A stretch of 11,091 nt of DNA, from positions 1 through 11,091 of the forward strand of contig CBDTYW010000114.1 in NCBI GenBank assembly GCA_965364735.1, written 5' to 3'. The notes beneath the pieces are model-generated. The model searched no databases, was not told where the DNA came from, and worked only from the letters and a program-made list of their open reading frames with translations. Position numbers and translations under genes: made by a program. This DNA comes from CBDTYW01 sp965364735. GTDB taxonomy: Bacteria > Actinomycetota > Nitriliruptoria > Nitriliruptorales > Nitriliruptoraceae. Below, in pieces: positions 1 to 6,860 of this stretch (the stretch's first letter is position 1; every line of letters starts with the position of its first letter).

Positions 1-47
1 TGATCCAGCTCATCGACCTGCTCCTCGCCGAGGGCCCCCCGAGCTGA
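1..47 (+). CDS. C-terminal tail of an unidentified protein (partial)
   Basis: Frame 3 is open from the window edge and ends at TGA (45-47), giving a tail that reads IQLIDLLLAEGPPS. The hydrophobic stretch with conservative codon use, followed directly by a repeat-filled gap, looks like a real gene end. It is too short to assign to a family. It would converge with the minus-strand gene that ends at 269. Confidence is limited because only 15 codons are visible. Confidence 0.45.
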   Translation, partial: IQLIDLLLAEGPPS

Positions 48-57
48 CCCCCCCACC

Positions 58-235
58 CGCGAGCGATGCCCAAACCTGCACCACGCAGGAAGATCCATCG
101 CTCGCCAAACCGGGTGCTCCCGCGAGCGATGCCGAAACCTGCACCACGCAGGAAGATCCATCGCTCGGCGAACCGGGTGCTCCCGCGAGCGATGCCGAAA
201 CCTGCACCACGCAGGAAGATCCATCGCTCGGCGGA
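58..235 (-). repeat. Three tandem copies of a nested-hairpin intergenic repeat (cluster A)
   Basis: The units begin at 58, 121 and 184, so the period is 63 bases. Units 1 and 2 differ at only a few bases; unit 3 matches for about 50 bases and then diverges. Each unit has a 48-base core and a 15-base linker. The core is a two-tier inverted repeat. In unit 1 the outer arms CGAGCGATG (60-68) and CATCGCTCG (96-104) pair perfectly, and the inner arms CCTGC (75-79) and GCAGG (85-89) close a five-base loop, with a symmetrical six-by-six internal loop between the tiers. The same core returns at 6861-6985 in the opposite orientation; strand is given relative to that cluster. It lies between the 3' ends of two convergent genes, a typical place for REP/BIME-like elements. 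The repetition is seen directly; the REP-like label is inference. Confidence 0.85.
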
Positions 236-245
236 GGGGGTTGCG

Positions 246-268
246 TCGGCTGAGGGGGCCGGAGCCGA
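246..268 (-). terminator. Possible weak terminator after the unknown-function gene
   Basis: TCGGCT (246-251) and AGCCGA (263-268) form a six-base-pair stem with an 11-base loop, directly abutting the stop codon of the minus-strand gene that ends at 269. There is no T-run after it, so at most it is a weak or Rho-assisted terminator. The repeats just beyond it may share the role. Confidence 0.25.
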
Positions 269-1033
269 TCAGATGGGTTCGTGGGGTTGGGCGGGCTCGC
301 CGGGGGTGTGGGTGATGACCATCGGGGTGGCGTCGCGCTCGGCGGTGAAGGCGCGTTGGTGCTCGATCCAGGCGTGGTCGAGCAGCGGGCGCAGGTCGAC
401 CTCGCGTGCGGCGCGGAGCATGGGGCCGGCAGCGAGGTCGTTGATGGTGTCGGCGATCACACCCTGCGCGATGCGGGGGACCGGGGCGAGCGACTTGACC
501 GTCGCGGCGGAACGCGAGGTCGGGGTGAGGGTCACCGAGACGTCCCCGTGCTCGACGTGCTCGACCTCGACCAGGACGCTGAGCGGGTCACGCAGCCGAG
601 CGTGCATCGCCAGACGGACGCTGGCCGTGCCGGTGTAGCCGACGCGAGCGCCCGAGATCTGGACGTCGGCGGAGAGGTCGAGATCGACCTCGACCTCGTG
701 AGCGACCGCGGGCGCGGCGGACAGGTTCATCCGGGCCGTCACCGACGTCACCAGCCCCGTGCCCACGACCGTCGCGACCCCGGCGCGACGGACCGGGCCG
801 ACCTCGACCGGCGCGGACATCGCCTCGAGCAGGTGTGCGGCGAGACGCTCGGGCGTCAGGACCGCGCTGAGCATCCGCTGGACGAACACGAGCGAGGTGA
901 GGTCCGGACCGTCGTCGGGCCCGAGCCGGTCCGTGCTGCGACGGTCGTGGCGCGGATGCTCACCAGACACGCCCCGCCGCAGCGGGTTGCTGGGTCGCCA
1001 GGTCGGCCCGATCGCCAGGGCGAGCAGGGACAT
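269..1033 (-). CDS. Hypothetical protein, possibly a beta-rich lipid-binding-like fold
   Basis: I do not recognise the family. The 254-residue reading starts at ATG 1033. A TTG at 1066 (265 aa) and a GTG at 970 (233 aa) are in-frame alternatives, and none has a clear Shine-Dalgarno site, so the N-terminus is uncertain. Residues 1-45 are basic and low in order. Residues 46-75 look helical. Residues 76-172 alternate hydrophobic and polar residues as beta strands do (VEVDLDLSADVQISG, VLVEVEHVEHGDVSVTLT). Residues 185-222 are helical again, containing IAQGVIADTINDL. That arrangement loosely recalls tubular lipid-binding (TULIP) or DUF2993-like proteins, but this is a guess. No signal peptide or membrane helix is obvious. 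The gene starts 65 bases after the monooxygenase stop on the same strand, so the two are probably co-transcribed. Confidence 0.7.
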   Translation of the reverse strand: MSLLALAIGPTWRPSNPLRRGVSGEHPRHDRRSTDRLGPDDGPDLTSLVFVQRMLSAVLTPERLAAHLLEAMSAPVEVGPVRRAGVATVVGTGLVTSVTARMNLSAAPAVAHEVEVDLDLSADVQISGARVGYTGTASVRLAMHARLRDPLSVLVEVEHVEHGDVSVTLTPTSRSAATVKSLAPVPRIAQGVIADTINDLAAGPMLRAAREVDLRPLLDHAWIEHQRAFTAERDATPMVITHTPGEPAQPHEPI

Positions 1034-1098
1034 GGGACGGAACGAATCGAGCAACGTCGGAGCCAAGGGTTCTCAGCGGAAGGGGCACGCGGGAAGGT

Positions 1099-2631
1099 TC
1101 AGGCGCTGACCGCGTCCACAGTCTCCACAACAACGGCCTCCACCGAAGGGATCTGGAACGCGTAGTCATCGAGCGGGAAGGTTCTCGCAGCGATGAACGC
1201 GGCGGGGGTCGGGGCGAGCCGGGCCAGCGCCGCCTCGCCGTGTTCGTTCAGGTAGTACGAGTTCGCGCCGGTGCAGCTCGGGCTCGCGAAGACGGTGTCC
1301 TGCATCTTGTCCCGCATCGTCCGGACGAAGCGCTGCTGCGCCTCAGCACGCGGCTCGAAGGTTGCCGCGCCCCGCTCGCGCATCTCGCCGACGAGCCGGG
1401 TGAGGTGGATCATCTGCGACTCGATCGTCGTGAAGAACGACAGGCCGCTGTAGGCGTACGGGGAGGAGAGGTTGCACAGGTTCGGGTAGCCGTGGCTCGT
1501 GATGCCCTGATAGGAGTCGAAGCGCTCCTGACGCCAACGTGAGCCGAGGTCGCGACCCTCGCGCCCCGTCACGGGGAACGGCGGGTAGTTGCCGTCGTCC
1601 ATCAGGTGGAACCCGGTCGCGAGCACGATCGTGTCGACCTCGCGCTTCACCCCACCGGCAACGATCCCCTCCGGCTCCACGCGCTCGATGCGGTCGGTCA
1701 CGAGGTCGACGTTGTCGCGCATGAAGGTCGGGTAGTAGGTGTTGGAGAACGTCGGGCGCTTGCAGCCGAAGCCGTACTGCGGGGTGAGGCGCTCGCGCAG
1801 CGCGACGTCCGGGACCTGTCGGCGCAGCTGGAGCAGGGCGACCCGGCGAGCGAACGCGGTACCCCAGGGGACCTGCCGGTGGAAGAGCATGGCGGCGGCC
1901 AGCGTCTCGTAGATGCCCTGGCCAGCCAGGCGCGCTGCCCGCTGGAGCATCGGGACTCGACGGAAGATCGCGCGGACCGGCGCCGGGATCGACGGGTCGG
2001 GCTTCGCGGTGACCCAGATCGGCGTGCGCTGGTGCACGTCGAGACGCTCCACGATCGGGGCGAGCTCCGGGAGCAGCTGGACCGCGGTGGCGCCGGTGCC
2101 GATCACCGCGACCCGCTGGCCTGTCAGGTCGAGGTCGTGGTCCCAGGCGGAGGTGTGCACCACGTTGCCGGCGAACGTGTCGAGCCCGTCGATGTCGGGG
2201 CGCTTGGGCTGCGACAGGAAGCCGGTCGCGAGGATCAGCACGCGGCAGGTGACCGGGTCGTCGTCGGCGACGTGGACCGTCCAGGTGGCGGTGGCGTCGT
2301 CCCACGCCACCGCGTCGACGGAGGTCTCGAGGCGCAGATGGCGCCGAAGGTCGTACTCGTCGGCGATGCGGGCCGCGTAGCCCTTCAGCTCCGCACCCGG
2401 CGCGTGCAGCCGCGACCAGTCCGGGTTCGGCTGAAACGAGAACGAGTAGGCGACCGAGGCGATGTCGACCGCGACGCCGGGGTAGGTGTTGGCGTGCCAG
2501 GTGCCACCGACGTCGGTCGCGCGGTCGATGATCAGCACGTCGTCGACGCCGATCCGCTTGAGCGCGATCGTGGCGCCCATGCCACCGAACCCGGCCCCGA
2601 TGACGACGACCTCGTGGTCAACTTCGCTCAT
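1099..2631 (-). CDS. Flavin-containing monooxygenase, type I Baeyer-Villiger type
   Basis: This 510-residue protein should use FAD and NADPH to insert one oxygen atom of O2 into a ketone, giving an ester or lactone; the substrate cannot be read from sequence. The FAD-binding Rossmann motif GAGFGG lies at residues 12-17, followed by VGGTWHANTYPGV (41-53), typical of this family. The Baeyer-Villiger fingerprint FxGxxxHxxxWD matches exactly at 153-164 (F153, G155, H159, W163, D164). The NADPH-binding motif GTGATA is at 178-183, and the late ATGF motif is at 338-341. The length is normal for the family. ATG 2631 is taken as the start. GTG 2634, one codon upstream, has the better spacing (8 bases) to AGGAG at 2643-2647. 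It is followed by the unknown-function gene and diverges from ccdA across a perfect palindrome. A plain N- or S-oxidising flavin monooxygenase is less likely given the fingerprint. Confidence 0.9.
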   Translation of the reverse strand: MSEVDHEVVVIGAGFGGMGATIALKRIGVDDVLIIDRATDVGGTWHANTYPGVAVDIASVAYSFSFQPNPDWSRLHAPGAELKGYAARIADEYDLRRHLRLETSVDAVAWDDATATWTVHVADDDPVTCRVLILATGFLSQPKRPDIDGLDTFAGNVVHTSAWDHDLDLTGQRVAVIGTGATAVQLLPELAPIVERLDVHQRTPIWVTAKPDPSIPAPVRAIFRRVPMLQRAARLAGQGIYETLAAAMLFHRQVPWGTAFARRVALLQLRRQVPDVALRERLTPQYGFGCKRPTFSNTYYPTFMRDNVDLVTDRIERVEPEGIVAGGVKREVDTIVLATGFHLMDDGNYPPFPVTGREGRDLGSRWRQERFDSYQGITSHGYPNLCNLSSPYAYSGLSFFTTIESQMIHLTRLVGEMRERGAATFEPRAEAQQRFVRTMRDKMQDTVFASPSCTGANSYYLNEHGEAALARLAPTPAAFIAARTFPLDDYAFQIPSVEAVVVETVDAVSA

Positions 2632-2642
2632 CACGTCGGTGG

Positions 2643-2647
2643 CTCCT
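2643..2647 (-). promoter_or_regulatory. Ribosome-binding site of the monooxygenase
   Basis: AGGAG on the minus strand stands 8 bases before GTG 2634 and 11 before ATG 2631. The spacing slightly favours the GTG, which would add one residue to the protein. Confidence 0.6.
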
Positions 2648-2670
2648 GAAGCGTCGGGCTGCCCGGTGCA

Positions 2671-2682
2671 ACGATACCGGCA
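2671..2682 (-). promoter_or_regulatory. Candidate -10 promoter element for the monooxygenase
   Basis: The minus strand reads TGCCGGTATCGT, ending in a TAnnnT-type -10 hexamer (TATCGT, 2676-2671) that would put a start site near 2665, about 30 bases before the start codon. The identical 12-mer occurs upstream of menA (9718-9729). No convincing -35 box is visible. The large palindrome at 2682-2719 would cover the -35 region. Confidence 0.4.
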
Positions 2683-2719
2683 CGCCGAATGCGACACGGT
2701 TCGATGTCGCATTCGGCGT
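2682..2719. promoter_or_regulatory. Perfect 15-bp inverted repeat, probable operator in a divergent promoter region
   Basis: The arms at 2682-2696 (ACGCCGAATGCGACA) and 2705-2719 are exact reverse complements separated by an eight-base spacer. Both flanking genes are transcribed away from it, so it is not in a terminator position. It would overlap the -35 region of the monooxygenase promoter and lies about 100 bases before the ccdA start. TetR-, MarR- or GntR-type regulators bind palindromes of this general kind, but no such regulator is in the window. Confidence 0.6.
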
Positions 2720-2809
2720 CGGGGACTTCGCCCCGGGTGTGCGCCGTGGCACCATCGCGAAACGGTTCGTCGCCCGAGCGCGTTGGCGCAACCGAAGACC
2801 ACTCACCTC

Positions 2810-2813
2810 AGGA
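2810..2813 (+). promoter_or_regulatory. Ribosome-binding site that fixes the ccdA start
   Basis: AGGA stands 8 bases before TTG 2822, and there is no ATG or GTG with a comparable site ahead of the first membrane segment. This supports the TTG start for ccdA. Confidence 0.6.
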
Positions 2814-2821
2814 CCCAGACG

Positions 2822-3577
2822 TTGGACGTCTCCGGCATCGTCACGGATGCAAACGTCCTGCTCGCCGCAGGCGTCGCGTTCCTTGCGGGGTTGATCTCGT
2901 TCGCATCGCCCTGCGTTGCCCCGCTCGTGCCCGGCTACCTCAGCTTCATGACCGGGCTGTCCGGCGCGGAGATCAGCGAGGGAACGGGCGCGGCCCGTCG
3001 ACGGGTCCTGATCGGGTCGCTGCTGTTCATGCTCGGCTTCGCGATCCCGTTCGCGATCCTCGGGTTCATCAGCGTCGAGCTGCTCGGTGCGTTCCAGCGC
3101 AACGTGACGATCCGGATCGTCATGGGGCTGATCGTCGTGGCGCTCGGCCTCGTCATGGCCCGCGGGACGCTCATGAAGGAGATGCGGTTCATGGACCGCG
3201 CCCCGAAGGGCGGCGTCGCGACCGCCCCGCTGCTCGGGTTCGTCTTCGGTGTCGGCTGGACCCCGTGCACGGGCCCGACGCTCGCGGCGATCCTTGCGCT
3301 GGCCGGCGGCATCTCCGGCGGCGGCAGCCCGGTGCGGGGCGCGTTCCTCGCCACCGTCTACGCGCTCGGCGTCGGCCTGCCCTTCGTGATGTTCGGGCTG
3401 TTCTTCAGCTGGATGGGCTCGACGCTCGAGTTCATGAAGCGCAACGCCCGCAAGATGCAGATCGCCGGCGGTGGGATGCTCGTGCTGGTCGGCCTCGCGA
3501 TCGCGACCGGTTTCTGGAACGAGATCACGATCTGGATGCTGACGAACCTGCCCGGCCTCGAGGTCTCGCCGATCTGA
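2822..3577 (+). CDS. ccdA: Cytochrome c biogenesis protein CcdA (thiol-disulfide transmembrane transporter)
   Basis: CcdA moves reducing equivalents from cytoplasmic thioredoxin across the membrane so that the haem-binding cysteines of apocytochrome c stay reduced. The 251-residue protein has the expected size and about six hydrophobic segments (roughly 12-30, 62-90, 95-113, 134-160, 173-197, 214-231). The two conserved redox cysteines are present in their family motifs: C31 in SPCVAPLVPGY and C149 in GWTPCTGPT. The start is TTG, chosen from the AGGA site 8 bases upstream. It is the first gene of the plus-strand set with resB and ccsA, but a 247-base gap separates it from resB. The thioredoxin-like partner (CcsX/ResA), which often precedes ccdA in actinobacteria, is not in the window. 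The upstream position is taken by the divergent monooxygenase. Confidence 0.93.
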   Translation: MDVSGIVTDANVLLAAGVAFLAGLISFASPCVAPLVPGYLSFMTGLSGAEISEGTGAARRRVLIGSLLFMLGFAIPFAILGFISVELLGAFQRNVTIRIVMGLIVVALGLVMARGTLMKEMRFMDRAPKGGVATAPLLGFVFGVGWTPCTGPTLAAILALAGGISGGGSPVRGAFLATVYALGVGLPFVMFGLFFSWMGSTLEFMKRNARKMQIAGGGMLVLVGLAIATGFWNEITIWMLTNLPGLEVSPI

Positions 3578-3607
3578 CCGGCAGCCCGCGGCCTCGGGGG
3601 CCTGGTC

Positions 3608-3636
3608 CTCGACGAGCGAGTCAGCGGATCGTCGAG
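3608..3636 (+). other. Hairpin after ccdA, possible attenuator or processing site
   Basis: CTCGACGA (3608-3615) and TCGTCGAG (3629-3636) are perfect reverse complements with a 13-base loop, 31 bases after the ccdA stop. No T-run follows, so it is not a classical terminator. A second, bulged hairpin lies at 3693-3716 (GGTTC/GAACC extended by CCC/GGG). Both fall in the 247-base ccdA-resB gap, in which I see no credible gene. Confidence 0.35.
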
Positions 3637-3824
3637 CGCCTTGGCTGGTCACGCGGGCAGCGTCGGTCGGTGGCCGCGACGGGAGAGGGAGGGGTTCGCC
3701 CCCCGCGCGGGGAACCAACCTCTGGTGGGGGCGTTGGAGCACGCACGCATACCCTCGTCGATGAGACCTCAGCCCGTCACCGCCCGCGCGCCTGCCCGAC
3801 GCGAGCGGCCCACACGGAGGCACC

Positions 3825-5603
3825 GTGGCCAACGGCCCCGACGCTCGCCATGACTCGGCGGCGCCGCCCGAGATGAACCCGGCATCGCCCGGGCGTCGAT
3901 CCGTGCGCGGCCCCGCGGACTTCGTGGTGGCCTCGGTCGTGCAGGGCTGGCGCTGGCTGCGGCGGATGAAGACGGCGCTGATGATCCTCGGCGTGATCGG
4001 GGTGTTCACGCTGATCGCGACCGTCGTCCCGCAGGAGCCGAACGTCGCCCCGACGGTTGCGTCCTGGCGTGCCGGGACCGCGGGACCTGGGACGTTCATC
4101 AGCGACATCATCCTCGACCCGATCGGGGCCTACGACGTCTACGGCTCGCCGGCGTTCCTGCTGCTCGTCTTCACGCTCTTCACCTCGCTCACCGCCTGCC
4201 TGATCCCGCGGACCCGCTCGTACTGGAAGCTGGTCCGGCACAGCCGGCCGCCTCGCCTGCGTCGCGTGAACGCGCAGCCCGAGCGTGCGCAGCTGCGCAC
4301 GACGCTGGACGCCGAGGCTGTCGTCGAGGTCGCGCGCGGACGGCTCGGGGCGAAGTGGCGCCTGCGCGCGGACTCGGACGACGATGCCGGTCCCGTCCAG
4401 GTCGCGGCCGAGCGTGGCCACGTCATGCGCGAGGGCGGCAGCCTCGTGTTCCACTTCTCGTTCTACGTGCTGTTCACCGCGATCGTGTTCGGCCAGCTGC
4501 TCGGCTTCAGCGGCCAGGTCGGCGTGGTCGAGGGCGAGGGCTTCTCCGACACGCAGGTCTCCTACTGGACCCGCGAGCCGGGTCGTTGGTGGACGGCGGG
4601 CGATCACCGCGGCTTCACCCTCGAGGTCGAGGAGTTCATCGTCGACTGGTACCGCGAGAGCCTCGCGGACTGCTCCCGCGTCACCGACGTCGCCAGCTGC
4701 GAGGCCCAGAACCTCGCCAAGGTGACACGTTCGGGGACGCCGAAGGTCTTCCTCGCCGACCTCGCGATCACGCCCGCCGGCGGCGACCTCTACCGCGAGC
4801 GCGTCGGCGGCAACGACCCGGTCGACATCGACGGCATGAAGGTTCACCTGCTCGACTGGGGCTACGCGCCCCGCGTCGTCGTGGCGGTGGACGGCAAGGT
4901 CGTGCACGACGCGTTCATCCCGATGCAGCGCAGCGACGGGTTCTTCTTCTTCAACGGCGCCGTCAAGGTCCCGAGCGTCGACCCCGACCTCGGCGCGGAG
5001 CTGTTCTTCTGGCCGTACGCCCCCGACCAGGACGGCGACGGACCTGAGCTGCCGACGCTGACCGGCGCCCCGTGGCCCGACGCGCCGCTCCTCGCGATGC
5101 AGCTCTACCGCGGCGACCTGGGGCTCGACTCCCCGCAGCGCGTCGACGTGCTCGACACCCGTCTGCTCGACGAGTCCGGCGAGGTCGTCCTGACGCTCGG
5201 ACAGGCGACGGTGGACGGCGAGGTCACGGTGATCTTCCCCGAGCTGCGTCGCTGGGTGGGCCTGCAGGTCTCGACCGAGCCGACCCAGTGGGCGCTCCTG
5301 CTCGGCGCGGGAATGCTGTTCTTCGGGCTGTTCCCGGCCCTCTACGCCTTCCGCCGTCGCCTCTGGGTGATCGCGGAGCCACAGGACGACGGATCCACGC
5401 TCGTCACGGTCCTCGGCCGCGCCTTCCAGCGCTCCGAGACCTTCAGCGACGAGTTCGCGACGGTCGTCGGGGCCCTGCGCGATGATCTGCTGGCCGCCCA
5501 GCGAGTTGCGGGTGGACCGGACAACCCCGACGATGAAGACACCACCGCGACGGGGCCGGCACAGCCTGACCCCGACGAGGCTCGAACCAGGAAGGTGACC
5601 TGA
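3825..5603 (+). CDS. resB: Cytochrome c biogenesis protein ResB (haem export/ligation subunit)
   Basis: ResB (CcsB/Ccs1 in some nomenclatures) forms with CcsA the membrane complex that moves haem outwards and attaches it to apocytochrome c. The 592-residue protein has three membrane segments at the N-terminal side (about 48-67, 108-127, 205-228), a large extracytoplasmic domain (about 229-486), a fourth segment (487-509) and a polar, acidic C-terminal tail. The family opening RMKTALMILG...VVPQ is at 47-70. SLVFHFSF (206-213) carries the conserved membrane histidine H210, a likely haem ligand. GLQVSTEPTQW (479-489) is the usual lead into the last helix. The GTG start has GGAGG only four bases away. 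ccsA begins one base after its stop, so the two are translationally linked. Two close cysteines (C283, C292) sit in the outer domain. Confidence 0.92.
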   Translation: MANGPDARHDSAAPPEMNPASPGRRSVRGPADFVVASVVQGWRWLRRMKTALMILGVIGVFTLIATVVPQEPNVAPTVASWRAGTAGPGTFISDIILDPIGAYDVYGSPAFLLLVFTLFTSLTACLIPRTRSYWKLVRHSRPPRLRRVNAQPERAQLRTTLDAEAVVEVARGRLGAKWRLRADSDDDAGPVQVAAERGHVMREGGSLVFHFSFYVLFTAIVFGQLLGFSGQVGVVEGEGFSDTQVSYWTREPGRWWTAGDHRGFTLEVEEFIVDWYRESLADCSRVTDVASCEAQNLAKVTRSGTPKVFLADLAITPAGGDLYRERVGGNDPVDIDGMKVHLLDWGYAPRVVVAVDGKVVHDAFIPMQRSDGFFFFNGAVKVPSVDPDLGAELFFWPYAPDQDGDGPELPTLTGAPWPDAPLLAMQLYRGDLGLDSPQRVDVLDTRLLDESGEVVLTLGQATVDGEVTVIFPELRRWVGLQVSTEPTQWALLLGAGMLFFGLFPALYAFRRRLWVIAEPQDDGSTLVTVLGRAFQRSETFSDEFATVVGALRDDLLAAQRVAGGPDNPDDEDTTATGPAQPDPDEARTRKVT

Positions 5604-5604
5604 G

Positions 5605-6798
5605 ATGGACACCGCCGAACTCTCCAAGACGCTCTACATCCCGGGCGCGATCTCGTTCTACGTCATCGCGATGTTCGCCTACGCGTACGCCATGGCGAAC
5701 CGGACGGACCGTGACGGCACGGCTGCCGGCCGCGTCGCGCAGGTCGTCGGGACCTCGTTCGCGTTCCTCGGCATCGCCGCCCATCTCGGGCACCTGGTCC
5801 TGCGCGCCATCGCCGCCGGCGGCCGCGTGCCGTGGGGGACGATGTTCGAGTACTCGTCGGTGCTCGCCCTGATCGTCGTCGTCGTGGGCGTCGGGTTCTT
5901 CCACCTGAAGCTCAAGCGCCCCGAGATCACGACCTTCATGCTGCTCGGCGCGGTCCTCTGGATGGGCGTCGCGCTCGCGACTTTCTCCGCGCCTGCGCCG
6001 CTCCAGCCGATCCTGAACACCAACTGGCTGCGCATCCACGTGCTGGCCATCATGATCTCCTTCGCCTTGCTGACCATCTCGTTCGTCACGAACGGCCTGT
6101 ATCTGGTGCGTGAGCGTGCCGAGAGCCGTCGCCCGGGGCGTGCCCCGCAGGCCTCGACGGTCGGCGCCCAGCAGGTCCGCGTGCCGGTCGACGGTGAGGT
6201 CGACGACCTGACCGGCGGCGAGGGCTTCGGCCCGTCGGAGCTGCTCGACCTCGCCGACGGTGGCGCGGACGGCCGCATCGCCGGCTCCCACGACGCCCCG
6301 AACATCCACGTTCGTCGCGACCTGCGCGATGCGATCTCGCCCTTCCCCGGCGTCATCGTCACGGCCCTGCTCGGGCTCGCGCTGGGCGCGGTCTTCACCG
6401 ACCCGGTCGCGATGGCCACCTACGCCATCGGTGGTGGGCTCACGGCGCTCGCGGTCTGGTGGGCGGTCCCGTACCTCCCGGACGCGGACACCCTCGACGG
6501 CCTCTCCTACCGCGTCTCGGTCTTCGCCTTCCCGATCCTGACCTTCGGGATCATCTCCGGCGCCGTCTGGGCCCAGCAGTCCTGGGGCCGGTACTGGGGC
6601 TGGGACCCCAAGGAGACCTCCGCGTTCCTGACGTGGGTCGCCTACGCCGCCTACCTGCACGCCCGCGCCACCCGCGGCGTCCGCGGCCGCAACGCCGCCT
6701 ACGTCCACTTCGGCGCCTACGCGGTCCTGCTGTTCACCTTCTTCGCCGTGAACCTGATCATCGCCGGCCTGCACTCCTACGGCGGCCTCCCCGCCTGA
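5605..6798 (+). CDS. ccsA: Cytochrome c maturation haem-handling protein CcsA (CcsB/ResC), enlarged
   Basis: This is the multi-helix partner of ResB that presents haem for ligation. It is also annotated CcsB or ResC. The tryptophan-rich haem-binding motif WGRYWGWDPKE lies at 327-337. Conserved flanking histidines are visible at H145 (NWLRIHVLAI) and H390 (GLHSYGG), and H63 lies in AAHLGHLVLR. ATG 5605 follows the resB stop by one base, with AAGG nine bases upstream. The 397 residues exceed the usual 320-340 or so for actinobacterial homologues. The excess lies between the helix ending near 168 and the conserved LPDADTLDGLSYR at 291-303. It consists of an acidic, disordered-looking stretch (172-245) and two extra hydrophobic segments (about 248-266 and 270-290). 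There is no break in the frame, so this looks like a real insertion. Confidence 0.93.
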   Translation: MDTAELSKTLYIPGAISFYVIAMFAYAYAMANRTDRDGTAAGRVAQVVGTSFAFLGIAAHLGHLVLRAIAAGGRVPWGTMFEYSSVLALIVVVVGVGFFHLKLKRPEITTFMLLGAVLWMGVALATFSAPAPLQPILNTNWLRIHVLAIMISFALLTISFVTNGLYLVRERAESRRPGRAPQASTVGAQQVRVPVDGEVDDLTGGEGFGPSELLDLADGGADGRIAGSHDAPNIHVRRDLRDAISPFPGVIVTALLGLALGAVFTDPVAMATYAIGGGLTALAVWWAVPYLPDADTLDGLSYRVSVFAFPILTFGIISGAVWAQQSWGRYWGWDPKETSAFLTWVAYAAYLHARATRGVRGRNAAYVHFGAYAVLLFTFFAVNLIIAGLHSYGGLPA

Positions 6799-6807
6799 CC
6801 CGCGCCC

Positions 6808-6856
6808 TCGCCCCTCGCCCCTCGCCCCTCGCCCCTCGCCCCTCGCCCCTCGCCCC
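6808..6856. repeat. Heptamer microsatellite, seven copies of TCGCCCC
   Basis: Seven uninterrupted exact copies of TCGCCCC follow the ccsA stop by nine bases. A perfect short tandem array of this length should be prone to slipped-strand copy change. It is outside the coding region, so any effect would be on the ccsA transcript end. Confidence 0.9.
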
Positions 6857-6860
6857 CTTC

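Noticed and set aside
58..235. A CRISPR array
   Set aside because: The linkers are short (15 bases) and nearly identical between units rather than unique spacers of 30-40 bases, and there are no cas genes.
66..638. A plus-strand frame with a three-fold 21-residue repeat (MPKPAPRRKIHRS...)
   Set aside because: The repeat period of 63 bases happens to be divisible by three, so frames stay open through it. The units are inverted-repeat DNA and also occur with a 62-base period elsewhere, which would break a reading frame.
2724..2820. A clear sigma-70 promoter for ccdA
   Set aside because: I looked for -35/-10 pairs upstream of TTG 2822 and found none convincing; only short imperfect dyads are present, so no promoter is annotated.
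3641..3853. A 70-residue frame in the ccdA-resB gap
   Set aside because: Arg/Pro-rich with no motif or ribosome-binding site, and it overlaps the well-supported resB start.
3777..5627. A 616-residue minus-strand open frame opposite resB
   Set aside because: It is a shadow of high-GC codon bias; the plus-strand resB reading has clear family motifs and membrane segments, whereas this product is a low-complexity, charged sequence.
5443..6774. A long minus-strand open frame opposite ccsA
   Set aside because: The product is rich in Asp, Arg, Gly and Glu without motifs, as expected from the complement of ccsA.
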